DNA of 64,000 nucleotides from Oncomelania hupensis. Taxonomy: Eukaryota; Mollusca; Gastropoda; Littorinimorpha; Pomatiopsidae. The notes below the pieces were generated by a model that did not search any database, was not told where the DNA came from, and saw only the letters and a program-made list of their open reading frames with translations. The stretch spans positions 3,479,959 to 3,543,958 of the forward strand of contig CM072523.1 of the NCBI GenBank assembly GCA_036898135.1, written 5' to 3'. The position numbers were made by a program, and so were the translations under genes. Numbering within the stretch: position 1 is the stretch's first letter; each line of letters begins with the position of its first letter. This document shows, piece by piece, positions 23,640 to 35,140 of the stretch.

Positions 23640-24388
23640 ATTCACACTTTTCTGCTATCCTATGCACCAACGGGAATCCCCTCTATGAAAAATACTTCCT
23701 TTTTTTTTCTCCGCGTGTTTTAGTGAGTTATTTCCAAATATTCAAGAATAATAACATGTGTCACTGGCCACCTGTATCGTACCCTCACATATTTTTATTT
23801 TTTTTGCTGCAGTTTATTATCCCTTTCTATCGCCAGTGGCGCGCCTAAACCCTACCTACCTAACATTATTTGTGAATTTTTGAAAAATATTCGGAAAAAC
23901 ATAACGCCCAGATGCTGGCTCGAACCCACACCTGTCAGGCGCCATTGGTTTCTGGCTTGTGGACAAGGCAAGTTATTCCCGCCTTAGCCCACTTGGCCAC
24001 AACGCTAGCCTAACATAGTCAGTTACTTCGTGTTTTGTGAAGGTTTCGACGGCGAAGCTATGGAAAACTACAAGAGTTTTCAGGTCCTGTTTCACTTTCT
24101 GTCGATGATCGACGCACCTCCGAAGTCGCCACAAATACAGGCCTCTACGATTGTTTTTTGCATTCTTTCACTGAGCATGTACTTCCTCCACCGTTTTTAT
24201 ACTTATCCCACTCGTTTTCTGGCTCTAACAATCGTCGTTTTCGGCAATTTGCCATATTTAAAAGTCACGCATCAAGCTTTGATAAAAGCAAAACAAGCCA
24301 AACCGGAACTTGGTTTCATATAACCTCGTTTTAATTTATAATGGCGATACCCACGAGTTTTTATGAGAGGTGCCGGAAAGTTGTGAAT
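23640..24388 (+). mobile_element. Element E copy 2 (about 749 bp)
   Basis: Starts ATTCACACTTTTCTGC and ends GAAAGTTGTGAAT. It carries the frame ENYKSFQVLFHFLSMIDAPP, a hydrophobic STIVFCILSLSMYF and KVTHQALIKAKQA, as in the other copies, and the tRNA-like head on the minus strand (about 23900-24008). The opposing frame found in copy 1 has a stop (TTG to TAG). Flanks differ from those of copies 1 and 3. Confidence 0.7.
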
Positions 24389-24544
24389 TGCACGTTTATG
24401 TGAGACCACAGGCGCCAGTATTTCTCCGAATAGCGTCCCGCTCTCTATACTAAATAAAACACACGGACATTGTACTATAAGTATACAGACTGTAGTCCAC
24501 TCCCTTCACATCCCGATACGGTGCCTGTGTCTGAGCCTGCCATC

Positions 24545-24810
<266 letters not shown>

Positions 24811-25045
24811 TTGTCAGAGGTCAACCCGGTTATTTACCGTGACGCGCCGTACAGGCGACAGGGAGGTTCGGAGCGATCCTCAGTAAATTTTGTCACAGTA
24901 CCCAGCGCTGCAAAAACGACACGTGGAAGTGGAACACCGTATAAAAGTCATTACTTAAAGGGGTCGTAGGTGAACAAAATCTTTAACCAGCATTCAGAAA
25001 AGAACCGGCATTACTTACACCGACGTGGCTATTGTCAGCCTCATG

Positions 25046-25415
25046 CAAAGACAGGACCATCAGCCTACATTCCAAGGTAAGACTGCGGCGACAGACCATC
25101 ACACAAGCCATTGGACAACACAATGACATGCTTATAGTGGTGAAGAAACAGAAACTCCGATGGTATGGCCACGTCACCAGATCATCAGGCCTTGCAAAGA
25201 CCATCCTGCAAGACACGGTGCAAGGATGCAAAAGAAGAGGGAGACCGGAAAAGAGGTGGAAGGACAACATTCGAGAATCGATTGATTTAACACTAAGCGA
25301 AACCATGAAGGTTGCTGAGGACAGAGAAAGATGGAGTACGCTGGTTAAACGATCATCTGTGGTGCCACAACGACCTTCGAGTTTCGGGATAGGACAGGAT
25401 AGGATAGGGTAGGAT
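25046..25415 (+). mobile_element. RTE-clade LINE copy R3, truncated and internally deleted
   Basis: Begins at KDRTISLHSKVRL, then jumps to QTITQAIGQHNDML, losing about 75 codons present in R2, and continues LRWYGHVTRSSGLAKTILQ ... SVVPQRPSSFGIG with a short degenerate (GGATA)n tail. It has a continuous frame across the deletion but no catalytic motifs. It is more diverged than R1 and R2. Confidence 0.85.
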
Positions 25416-25898
25416 TATAATACGTATACAACCTCATCACGTGCAGAATTGTATAACGCGCAATATAGTAGGTTACGGAGTGAGCGTTATGACATGGCTA
25501 TCGACTCGCATCAATCAATCGTCGATTAGGCGATAATCCAGAGCCAGCCGGTAAGCAATAATCCCTCACAGGGATCGAACATAAGATCAACATGAAATGG
25601 GGTCAATGAGTAAGATTGGAAAACAATCACTGTTAGGATCGATTTACGGCGCTAGCAGTATTGTCAGCGTTCATTCAATGTCTGTTACATTACTTCAAGT
25701 TGGCGCTGTAAATTCCTTTGGCCACCTCTCCCTACCTCTCCCATAACCTTGATCCCCCCTCCCCTACCATCATCCAGCATCCTCTCCCCACTTCTAGCAT
25801 ATTTATTCTTTTTTCTTACTGCCTTTTCTTTCTGTGTTTTCTTTCTTTCTTCATTTTCTTTCCTATCTGTCTTCCTTATTTCTGTCTTTCTTTGTTAT
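25416..25898. other. Unannotated; pyrimidine-rich 25720-25900
   Basis: No gene. TTCTTTC-rich sequence precedes a reversed SINE-B. Confidence 0.3.
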
Positions 25899-26200
25899 AT
25901 TGATTATTTATTTAATGGTTGTAATATAGCGCTTTGGCGGCTGAAGGACCTGGCTGATACAGGGGTTACCTAAGCCCTCTACGCCGCTTCCTGCCTTATG
26001 CGCGTCGTCGGACGCCCAGACAACTGAGCTCAATTCTGGGCGACCGGGATTGATGGAGAAGGCACCTAGTGCCTGCTGGGTGAATTTGTACAACTGGCAT
26101 TCACCCGTTTTAGGACACGTGCGTCAGGATCTTTAATGCCATGGATATGCGTTCGAGCACAAGCTAGCTCTCGGTTTATACTCTTATCGCAAAGGTAGAG
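25899..26200 (-). mobile_element. SINE-B copy, reverse
   Basis: Tail TTATTTATTTAATGG and AATATAGCGCTTTGG, then the TGCCTTATGCGCGTCGTCGG, CAGGATCTTTAATGC and GGTTTATACTCTTATC blocks, the reverse of the SINE-B order. Head absent or diverged. Confidence 0.7.
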
Positions 26201-26370
26201 GGCGCTTACCCGTGTATCTTGCGTCAAAGTAAACTTTACTGTATCCCCGCAACACATTTTTTTGTGGAAAGCGTACAAAAATGTACACCCTTGTTGATTT
26301 AAAGTGTTGGACATCTTTAACCCAGACAACACTAACAAAGCTCTCTCTGCTTAACACACCACTATAAACG

Positions 26371-26712
26371 TCTCCTATTTATTTTTATTTAATTTATTTA
26401 ATCGTTCTTATATAGCGCTTTTCCAACTCAAGCGCTGCTCAAGGCGCTGGCCGATACAGGATCTAATTTAAGCCGCCCGAGGCGCCAACTTGCAGCCTTT
26501 GGGCGCATCGTAATAACGCTCCAGACAACTGAGCACAATCCTGGGCAGCCAGGGATGGGGGAGAAGGACCTAGGTGCATGCTGGGTGTGTTCTTGTCACC
26601 GGCACTCACCCCGTCTAGGACATAAGCGTCAGGATCTTTAAAATCCGTTATGATGGAATGTATGCGACACAGACTAGACCTCAGTTTATACTCTCATCCG
26701 AAGGAGTAAAGG
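26371..26712 (-). mobile_element. SINE-B copy, reverse
   Basis: Tail (ATTT)n, TTATATAGCGCTTTTCCAAC, CTCAAGCGCTGCTCAAGGCG, CTGGCCGATACAGGATCTAA, then CATAAGCGTCAGGATCTTTA and AGACTAGACCTCAGTTTATA. Good match to the 18.4-kb copy without its tRNA head. Confidence 0.75.
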
Positions 26713-27045
26713 GATCCCTGTGTGACGGATGTTTTAAGGCCTTGATACACGTCGTCGATGATTAAGCAGCGCGCAGACAGAGTGGGGGAGGGGGGAGGAG
26801 GGTGGAGATGGGAAAGAAGAAGGAGGGGACCAGGATACAATCCACACCGAAACCCGGCTCATTCCGGGTGGAAATCCATCTCAGTGACGGAAGCGGGTGA
26901 TAAGCATGCGGATGGCGGATGAAAGCATTATTTTAGAAGTTGTCAGTGTCAACCAGAGTATGCACAGATACACAGAGTCCCCCCGCAGTCATTGTTTACG
27001 TCCATTTACATACCGTACTTGTGTTCTCTGTGTGTCTGTCTGTCT
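26713..27045. other. No recognised feature
   Basis: Unique sequence, GA-rich near 26785-26830. Confidence 0.3.
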
Positions 27046-27050
27046 GCCTC

Positions 27051-27109
<59 letters not shown>

Positions 27110-27290
27110 TGTGTGCTTGTGCTTGTGTTTGTGTGTGTGTGTGTGCGCGCGCATATCTTGATTATATTGCTACATTATGTTGTTATTGTTATGAAGTTAT
27201 TTTGTTATACTATTTGTTATTTGTTAAATAACATTGTTAACCTCTCTCTCTCTCTTCTCTCTCTCTCTCCATCTCCATCTCCCTCCCTCC
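27046..27290. repeat. CTGT/(CT)n/(GT)n repeats
   Basis: CTGT and CT repeats at 27046-27103, GT-rich to 27150, and another CT block at 27242-27290. Confidence 0.9.
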
Positions 27291-27480
27291 CAGAACAACA
27301 TCTGGTCAACGGAACAAATTAAATTTTAGCAAAGTCACCTTGTTCAAATCTCAAATAAGATAGTATTATAGAGATAATCTTGGAAGATAATTTTGAGGAT
27401 ATTATTTTTCATTATCTAAACAAAGAAGAGCGCCTGATAGTGTTCCAAAGCTCTAACATCCGGGAATTGCTTGTAAAAAT

Positions 27481-27725
27481 AACAGTTCATCTCCAAGTTC
27501 CAACACCTTCCAAATGTAATATTTTGTGAGATAGTGAACAGTTCAGCTCCAGCTTGTGAAAATAACAGTCCATATTCAAGTTCCAACACGCTCCAAATGT
27601 AATATTTCGTGAGACAGTGAACAGTTCAGCTCCCGCTTGTGAAAATAACAGTCCATGTTCAAGTTCCAACACGCTCCAAATTTAATATTTCGTGAGACAA
27701 TAACCAGTTCATCTCCAGCTTGCGA
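27481..27725. repeat. 83-bp tandem repeat, three units
   Basis: Units start at 27481, 27564 and 27647 with AACAGTYCATNTTCAAGTTC and share AATATTTCGTGAGACAGTG and AGTTCAGCTCC. A displaced, diverged unit occurs at about 30478-30550. Confidence 0.9.
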
Positions 27726-27894
27726 CAACTCCTCCAGATCCGGCAGGCTTATTAGCTGCCGCACGAGGACTGAGAGGTTCCTCTGGTCCTTTCTGCCGAG
27801 CGCTATTCCCTGACTTTATGAAATCTGATCAGCTAGTCAGTCAGTCAGTCTGGTAAATTTAGCTAGTCAGCCAGAATGTTTACCTGTCTGCGTG

Positions 27895-27980
27895 CATGAG
27901 AGAGAGAGAGGAGAGAGAGAGAGGAGAGAGAGATGTGTGTGTATGTGCGTGTGTGTGTGTGTGGGTGTGTGTGTGTGTGC
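27895..27980. repeat. (GA)n-(GT)n compound microsatellite
   Basis: GA dinucleotides, then GT dinucleotides, adjoining element E copy 3. Confidence 0.9.
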
Positions 27981-28002
27981 CAGACGATTAGCGATCTTGG
28001 TT

Positions 28003-28741
28003 ATTCACACTTTTCTGCTATCCTATGCACCAACGGGAATCCCCTCAATGAAACATACTTCCGGTTTTTTTCTCCGCGTGTTTTAGTGAGTTATTTCCAA
28101 ATATTCAAGAATAATAACATGTGTCACTGGCCACCCTCACATATTTTTATTTTGTTTGCTGCAGTTTATTATCCTTTTCTATCGCCAGTGGCGCGCCTAA
28201 ACCCTACCTACCTAACATTATTTGTGAATTTTTGAAAAATATTCGGAAAAACATAACGCCCAGATGCTGGCTCGAACCCACACCTGTCAGGAGCCATTGG
28301 TTTCTGGCTTGTGGACACGGCAAGTTAGTCCCGCCTTAGCCCACTTGGCCACAACGCTCGCCTAACATAGTCAGTTACTTCGTGTTTTGTGAAGGTTGCG
28401 ACGGCGAAGCTATGGAAAACTACAAGAGTTTTCAGGTCCTTTTTCACTTTCTGTCGATGATCGACGCACCTCCGAAGTCGCTACAAATACAGGCCTCTAC
28501 GATTGTTTTTTGCATCCTTTCACTGAGCATGTACTTCCTCCACCGTTTTTATACTTATCCCACTCGTTTTCGGGCTCTAACAATCGTCGTTTTCGGCAAT
28601 TTGCCATATTTAAAAGTCACGCATCAAGCTTTGATAAAAGCAAAACAAGCTAGACCGGAACTTGGTTTCATGCTAACCTCGTTTTAATTTATAATGGCGA
28701 TACCCACGAGTTTTTATGAGAGGTGCCGGAAAGTTGTGAAT
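28003..28741 (+). mobile_element. Element E copy 3 (about 739 bp)
   Basis: Same structure as copies 1 and 2: ATTCACACTTTTC start, GAAAGTTGTGAAT end, frame MENYKSFQVLFHF ... QALIKAKQARPELGF (ATG at about 28412) and a minus-strand tRNA-like head at about 28250-28360. It lacks ~10 bp (TGTATCGTAC) near 28134 that copy 2 retains. Its right end abuts a LINE coding remnant, so it may have inserted next to or into that LINE. Confidence 0.7.
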
Positions 28742-28802
28742 AGCTGCAAAGTTGTGGTTCTGATAGTTGGCTCGCTAGGCCTAGTCCACGGACGGTTTGT
28801 TA

Positions 28803-29574
28803 AGCCCTAGCTTAACTGGCCGAGACAAACCCGAACCTTGTCTCGGCGAGACACCCGAGACAGTCTCGGCGAGACACCCGAACCATCCTTGCCCTTAACT
28901 AGGCTCGGCGAGCAATCCGAGACGGGATCGGCGAGAACATCGAGACGTGTCTCGCCGTGTCGCGGGCCGGCCTTTTGTCTTGCCGTTCGTGCGCAGCAAA
29001 CCTGCCCGAGACACTATTTTGATTTGCTGAAAAATCTATCAATGTCAATGACAACTGATCTAAAGAAATACTACAACACTTAAAAGAAGTAGGTGCACCA
29101 AATCCAAACTTAATTTAGACTAGAGAACAGTGAAAATACTGAATCAGTAAAAATTATAAATCATTGAATAGCCATTGACCTGTTCAGCCAACTCTTGCAC
29201 CAGTGCATGAAATGCACCTTGCTGGTGCCTTTGCAACACATAGGGCATTATTGCCTTTTGCTTTCTTTCTCTTTCTGCTGCCCCTTCGTTCTCGCTTATG
29301 ACATACAGCGCTAGAACAACGCCAAAATCTTCTGCAGTTTTCAATTCACGATCGAAGGCCGCCATTGTTGCTAACGTAACTTTGTCACGGTATGTCAGTT
29401 TCGACGCAGCTAAAAATAGACCCAGTTCAGAAACGAAAGAGCTCGCCGTGACGCCCGATCTCCTGTCTCGTCTCGGCTGGTCTCGGGAAGACCCAATTAA
29501 GAATAAAACCGCAATTTTGACCTTTGGTTCGCCGAGACAAGGTTCGGTTTGTCTCGCCCAGTTAAGCTAGGGCT
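28803..29574 (-). mobile_element. PIF/Harbinger-type DNA transposon, non-autonomous, with TTA duplications
   Basis: 772 bp bounded by terminal inverted repeats of about 47 bp (28803-28849 and 29529-29574), beginning AGCCCTAGCTTAACTGG and differing at two positions. It is flanked by TTA at 28800-28802 and 29575-29577, the 3-bp duplication typical of PIF/Harbinger. Subterminal repeats of GTCTCGGCGAGACA type lie inside the left end. It retains a transposase N-terminal fragment but no nuclease domain, so it would depend on a transposase in trans. Confidence 0.85.
29144..29365 (-). pseudogene. Harbinger transposase, N-terminal fragment
   Basis: A frame of about 74 codons starting ATGGCGGCC at 29365. 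The segment AIMPYVLQRHQQGAFHALVQ resembles the N-terminal 'W/Y-V-x-R-x-x-Q-G-x-F-x-x-L-V-x-E-L' region preceding the DDE nuclease of HARBI1-like transposases. The catalytic domain is absent and the frame ends within AT-rich sequence. The fit to its Harbinger-type ends and TTA duplications strengthens the call. Confidence 0.6.
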
Positions 29575-29859
29575 TTAGCGGACTGAAGTTGGTGGGCCTG
29601 TCTGTTCGACGAGCCAAGGCCGTTGCCCGCTACTGTTCAGTTAGCGCTATGATAGGGTCGCTGATTATCTGGAAGCAGCGATGTCGATACACTCTGCCCT
29701 AATATGCCAAAAGGACTGTCAAAGATGATGCTGTACTGTGTTGTATGCACCTGTGAATGTAAACTGGATATAATTAAAATGAAAATATAGTGTGCATGTT
29801 TTATAAGTAATCATGTTTAATATTATTATTCATATTTTGCGTTCCATTATTATATTAGG

Positions 29860-29996
<137 letters not shown>

Positions 29997-30477
29997 CATT
30001 TGCCATTGCCGTAATATTATTTTATATGTGTGTGCATAATTTACTTCTGTCCAATCATGATGGTGCTTGCTTCTTGTCATCCATGCAATTCTTTAAGTGC
30101 ATTATGTTCATGCGATGTTATGGACAATAAAATCTTGAAATGTGTGTGAATTTGTCAAACAGTCCTGCTGTTTTGTGATTTGGCTTAGCATGTGATGATC
30201 ATGTCTGTGCATGGGTTGGTTGTGTTGGTTCGCCTGAGGTTGGTGTTTGTGCGTGCTGACGTTGGTTTGGTATGATGTGTGGGGGGTGTATGCAAGAATG
30301 CACAGCTCAAGTATGTTGGACAGTAGTTGTTTTAATATATTTTATGCGTTGCACTACGTATTTTTTTGTTTGTGCATATCATCCTTTTTGAAGATATCCT
30401 ACATTTTTATATTTACTATGTGCAGCCCAAAGGCGAATTTGTATGTACATTTCATATACGAATAAAGTCTCGGTTTC
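29997..30477. other. Unannotated; AATAAA signals
   Basis: No coding frame recognised. AATAAA at 30126-30131 and 30461-30466 could be polyadenylation signals of retroelement or transcript ends. Confidence 0.25.
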
Positions 30478-30550
30478 AATAACACTTCATTTCCAAGTTC
30501 CAATAAATGACCCATTAGTATTTTGTGAGGCAATGATCAGTTCAGCTGGG
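30478..30550. repeat. Isolated unit of the 83-bp repeat
   Basis: CATTTCCAAGTTCCAATAAA and AGTATTTTGTGAGGCAATGA TCAGTTCAGCT match the 27.5-kb array with divergence. Confidence 0.65.
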
Positions 30551-30956
30551 ACCCAACTATACTATGCAGATTCATTAACAGTCCTGGAATGGTCAAGGGT
30601 TGTCGGAGTGTCCACTCAGAGTTCGCATCAATGGGGGTCGAATGGTCACTCAGACACAGGCCGTGGTCATCGGGGTCTGGACCTGGCTCTGATCTTGGTC
30701 GACAACGACCAGCTTCAAGAGGTCCTTAGCGCCAAGAAGTAAGCCCAGGAGAAGAGGTAGAGAGACTGTAAGCACCCTCCCCACACACGGACACACACAT
30801 ACACATCTATCCAATACCGCTACAAGTTTTCCACTGTTGTTTTTGATGTTATTGTTGTTGTTGTTTTGTTACTTTTAATGTTGTTTTTGCTGTTTTGTCT
30901 TTTATGATCTCCTTATTCGTAATGAGCATTGGATCTGAGCGGTACAAGTGGAAAAT
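30551..30956. other. Short open frame, otherwise unannotated
   Basis: A frame ending GHRGLDLALILVDNDQLQEV at about 30742 reads like protein but matches nothing I recognise. It could be a retroelement or exon remnant. Confidence 0.2.
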
Positions 30957-31255
30957 CATCATCATCATCATTATTATTATCATCATCATCATCATCATCA
31001 TTATCATCATCACCATCATCGTCGTCGTCGTCACGAGAGAGAGAGAGAGAGAGACAGAGAGAGACAGAGAGACAGACAGACAGAAACAGATAGAGAAGCA
31101 GAGGACAAACAGAGAGACAGCGACACAAACAGAATAAAACGAACAGACCGAGAGGAATTCTGACGAGCAGACAGACACACAAAGCAGACAGACACACAAA
31201 GCAGACAGACACACAGAGCAGACAGACACACAGAGCAGACAGACACACAGAGAGA
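30957..31255. repeat. (ATC)n, (GA)n and GCAGACAGACACACA repeats
   Basis: ATC/ATT triplets to 31033, then GA/GACA repeats, then about five units of a 15-16-bp repeat AGCAGACAGACACACA at 31168-31250. Confidence 0.95.
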
Positions 31256-31426
31256 CTTATAGGCAGACCAGCGGACATACAAACGCCAGTGGGGAAAAAA
31301 CCCCAAAGAACTAAAGCCAGAAAGCCTTGGTTGTTCTCGAACTCTCTCACACTAGTAGCCGACTACTAAATGCTTGCTTTCACTTTTCCTCCCCGCGGCC
31401 CCGTGAAAAGCTCCCCGCTCATTTTT

Positions 31427-31443
31427 AGCCAATCAGAGGCGGG
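31427..31443 (+). promoter_or_regulatory. CCAAT box next to a GC box
   Basis: AGCCAATCAG (NF-Y-type CCAAT box) directly followed by GAGGCGGG (Sp1-type GC box) in a locally GC-rich stretch. The pairing is typical of TATA-less promoters, but no downstream exon is recognised. Confidence 0.2.
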
Positions 31444-31689
31444 TTCGGCATTCCCTGCGCCTTTAACTCAGCTTAGTCAGACAGGAGGGGGAATTTAGTA
31501 GCGAATACATCACCCCAGCCACCCAAATATACGATCCGCGACCCCAGACTACAGGAACAAAGCCAGGGTTTCACATACAAACTGGCAAAAGAGATAGAAA
31601 TATGCAGCTTTGCATGAGCCTTGAGCCAAGACGCTGTATCCCGCTCAATACGATTGTGTATATTTCACCGTCTGTCTGTTCGTCCTTCT

Positions 31690-32005
31690 TTGTTTCCCCC
31701 TCTGTCTTTTAATCTCTCTCTCTTTCTCTCTCTCCCTCTCTCTCCCTCTCTCTCTCTCCCTCTCTCTCTCCCTCTCTCTTTCTTTCTCTCTCCCTCTCTT
31801 TCTCTCACTCTCTCTTTCTTTCAGTTTCCTTCTGTTTGTCTGTCTCTCTATATCTTTCTCTCTTTCTCTCTCTCATTTTTTTTCTCTATTTCTTCCCCCT
31901 CTCTTTCTATCTGCCTACCTGTCTTTCTGTCTTGCATTCGTTCTCCCCTCTGTCTGTCTGTCTGTCTCTCTGTCTCTCTCTCTCTCATTTTGCTTCATAC
32001 TCATC
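31690..32005. repeat. Pyrimidine-rich (CT)n/TTTC tract
   Basis: About 300 bp of almost pure C and T with CTGT blocks; Ser/Leu frames are translations of it. Confidence 0.9.
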
Positions 32006-32216
32006 TTTTTATGTTTGGATAATATTTATTTTAATGTTCTCAAGTTAACCATTTTCATTCTCTTTTTCTCTTAAGCGAGTGCAAGTGGTTGTGTGAATTT
32101 TTTGGTTTTTTTTCCTTTCCCACGCTTATTGCGCGAAATGTTTCCGTTCTTGATTTTATTTTATGTTGTGAAAGGGGCACGTAGCCTCCAACATTAATAA
32201 ACCATTCAATCAGTCA

Positions 32217-32231
32217 GTCTCTCTCTCTCTC

Positions 32232-32275
<44 letters not shown>
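32217..32275. repeat. (CT)n microsatellite
   Basis: Follows AATAAACCATTCAATCAGTC, which resembles a retroposon 3' tail. Confidence 0.9.
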
Positions 32276-32278
<3 letters not shown>

Positions 32279-32375
32279 GCACAAAATCCTTTCACGAAGT
32301 CGACAAAGACATTCTAGCCAGTATCATGGGTTGCCGCCCAGTCTCCAGTATACTCATTACCATCCGTTAGTCACT

Positions 32376-34291
32376 TTTCCATGACAGACATTCGAAGTGA
32401 CCACTATCTCGTGATGATGTCTTTCCGGCTCCGCTTGAAGAGAATAAACACAGCAAAGTGCACCAGACTGAAGTTCGACCTGGACAAACTGCAAGACCCG
32501 GAGGTGGCAGAAAAATTCCAAGCCAAAATTGGAGCGAAATGTGCATCACTGCTCATTTGGGGAACTGTGCCGTAGATGTCAACACCATGACCACCACCTT
32601 CAACTCAACTGTGACAGATGCCGCCACTGAGATCCTTGGCAAGCACCGACGAAAGACGAAACCGTGGATCACACCTGAACTTTTGGACCTGCCTGATAAA
32701 CGAAGATAGATGAACAAGAAAAAGGAACACCTCACATGGAGCTGCTGCCTACTGAAAAAATCAACAATGACATCCGAAAAGGCATGCGCTCAGCAAATGA
32801 GAACTGGGTATAACATCAATTCCAGGAAATAGAGAACAGTCTGAACAAGAACAATTGCAAGAAGACCTACCAGACTACGAAGCGGCAGACAAGTGTTAAA
32901 CAGCCTAAGGTCTCCACGATCCAAAACAAGTCTGGTATATGACTTACTGAAGAACAAGAAGTCTTGGATAGATGGACAGAGTACTGCTATGACCTTTGCA
33001 ACCACAAACCAAACGGAGACCCATCAGTTTTAGAATGTCCACAGAACAAAGAAGAAGAAATCCTCCCAATTCTCCGAGAAGAAGTTCAGGCAGCATTGCA
33101 ATAGCTGAAGAAGGGAAAGTCAGCGGGTGTGGACAACATACCCGCAGAATTGCCTCAAGCAGGAGAAGAAGCGATGATAGACGTTCTCACTATTATCTGT
33201 AATAAGATCTGGCAGAGTGGGGAGTGGCCTTACCCTTGACCCAGTCGCTTGTCATCACTCTGCCCAAAAATGGTAACCTTCCCGAGTGAGAAAATTACCG
33301 CACCATCAGCCTCATCAGCCAACCCAGCAAAGTCTTTCTGAAAATAATACTCAACAGGTTAAAACTCCAAGCTGAACAAATCATAGCTGAAGAACAAGCA
33401 GGATTCAGGGCAGGACGAAGTACCCCTGAACAGATTTTCAACTTCAGAATAATCTGCGAAAAATACCTACAGCACCAACAACATCTATATCATGTGTTTG
33501 TAGACTTCGAGAAAGCCTTTGACCGAGTCTGGCATGCATCTCTGTGGGCAACCACGAGAGTGAACAACATTATCCCTAAAATTATTGAAGTCATAAAAAG
33601 CCTGTATTACAAGGCTACCAATGCAGTCCTCCACAACAGCGCCATCGGAAACTGATTCAGAACAACAATCGGTGTGCGTCAAGGATGCCTACTCTCACCA
33701 ACACTCTTTAACATCTTCTTAGAGCGCATCATGTCAGGTGCCCTTGCAGATCACGAAGGCACAGTCAGCATAGGGGGTAGAGCAATCTTCAACCTCCGTT
33801 TTGCGGATGACATTGATGGATTGGACCATCAGTTTACATTCCAAGGTAAGACTGCTGCGCTCCCTTGTGTCATCTCCATCTTCCTATACGCTTACGAAAC
33901 ATGGACCCTCACAACAGATCTACAACGAAGAATACAAAGCATGGAGATGAGGTGCTACAGAAGACTTCTGGACATTTCTAATACCCAGCATATCACCATC
34001 GACGAAGTCCGACAGGCCATCACACAAGCCATTGGACAACACGACGACATGCTCACAGTGGTGAAGAAACGGAAATTCCGATGGTATGGCCACGTCAATA
34101 GAGATCATCCTGCAAGACCAGGTGCAAGGAGGCAGAAGAAGAGGGAGACCGAAAAAGAGGTGGGAGGACAACATTCGACACTGAGCGAAACCATGAGGGC
34201 TGCTGATCTGAGGACAGAGAAAGATGGAGTACGCTGGTTAAACGAACATCTATGGTGCCCCAACGACTTTTGAGTTACGGGATAGAATAGT
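32376..34291 (+). mobile_element. RTE-clade LINE copy R4, longest copy
   Basis: About 1.9 kb, from the end of the apurinic-endonuclease domain through the reverse transcriptase to the C terminus and a decayed tail (GGGATAGAATAG). It lacks the ORF start and most of the endonuclease, and carries several stops plus an internal deletion. It gives the clearest view of the family order endonuclease - linker - reverse transcriptase - C-terminal region. Confidence 0.85.
32381..34273 (+). pseudogene. RTE endonuclease/reverse transcriptase polyprotein, broken
   Basis: Visible in order: IRSDHYLVMMSFRLRLKR (endonuclease end; SDH is its last catalytic motif) at about 32384; GVDNIPAELPQAGEEAMIDV at about 33127; YRTISLISQPSKVFLKIIL; EQAGFRAGRSTPEQIF; VFVDFEKAFDRVWHASLW (first catalytic Asp); GVRQGCLLSPTLFNIF; LRFADDIDGL with FADD at 33800-33811. 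About 280 bp are then deleted relative to R2 (junction near 33822), and CYRRLLDISNTQHI to FRWYGHVN follow. In-frame stops near 33235 and 33652 and frameshifts make it inactive. Confidence 0.85.
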
Positions 34292-34328
34292 AAGATCCTT
34301 TCTGGCAAAGAAACCTTTTTTTTTCTAA

Positions 34329-34700
34329 TTCGGTTTCCAAGAAAACTGCCAGTTCGTCCACAAAATTAAATATTTCGATCTTTTCAAAACTAGTCTAGCT
34401 TATTCCTGTTCCACTTTGCGGAATAACTTTGCCGAAGATCTCCGCACTCCAGCATATAAATTGACATCATTCAGGAAAGATCTCTTAAAACGCATTAAAA
34501 AGTAAAAGAAACAATTAAGCGCTATGGTTGATATTAACAAAATTAATTTGTTTTGATTTGTTTTTTTGACCTTGTTTACATGTTATTATTTCATGATCTA
34601 ATCGTCATAACATCCACTTTGTTGTATTTAATAGTTATTGTTACAAGTCCTAAGGGCAAGATATAAAAGGCGCATCCAAGGCTTACTCTTCTAACCTTGT
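34329..34700 (+). mobile_element. LINE C-terminal end and 3' region
   Basis: Codons 34329-34505 encode a 58-residue tail, including FDLFKTSLAYSCSTLRNNFA, EDLRTPAYKLTSFRKDLLKR and a final KK-stop, the pattern seen at the end of CR1/Jockey-type ORF2 proteins. The 3' region ends AAGGGCAAGATATAAAAGG ... CCTTGTTATC before CTGT repeats. It lies directly downstream of R4 in the same orientation but is a different family. Confidence 0.5.
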
Positions 34701-35140
34701 TATCTTATCTCTCTGTATGTCCTTGTCTGTCTGTCTGTCTCTGTCTTTCTGCCTGTCCCTCTCTCTCCTAAATGTAGTTTGAATGAACTTGATGGTGATA
34801 TAAATATGCTTGATGTCTATTGTTAACTTCATACTTAGTCAGTGTTTTACAATTCATAAAAGGTCTTAAATAAACCAGACGCTTTGTGCTTTTATTTATC
34901 GCTTGAGACGGGATAAGTGTTTTATATCTTCTTTTCTATACAACTATAAAACTAAATCCCTGGCCCTACATAAACCAAGTCTGCGCGTAGTCTCTTGCCC
35001 GTAGTGTGTTTTCCGCTCATTCTAGATTTTTTTGTTATGGCGAAGATAAGGGGCAGTGTGTTTGATTATGATAAGACTATTAAAATCTCCAGGTCGCGAA
35101 TTCCCTGTGTCACGTGTATAGAGATTGATTGTCTGTCAAC
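34701..35140. other. No recognised feature
   Basis: CTGT repeats near 34727-34760, then unique AT-rich sequence. Confidence 0.3.

Larger units (their letters stand above)
28742..29790 (+). mobile_element. LINE 3' remnant interrupted by a Harbinger element
   Basis: Coding sequence at 28742-28802 (CKVVVLIVGSLGLVHG) continues in the same frame at 29578-29699 (GLKLVGLSVRRAKAVARYC, MIGSLIIWKQRC) and stops at 29700-29702, followed by a short 3' region ending near AATTAAAATGAAAATATAG. The VGSLG and IGS-type motifs resemble the extreme C terminus of some invertebrate non-LTR reverse transcriptases. The break coincides exactly with the Harbinger insertion. Confidence 0.6.

Noticed and set aside
30551..30742. 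C-terminal exon of a host gene
   Set aside because: The sequence reads like protein, but I cannot match it to a family or find splice signals.
31427..31443. Definite promoter at the CCAAT/GC box pair
   Set aside because: No TATA box, initiator or downstream exon is identifiable, so it is listed only as a weak regulatory candidate.
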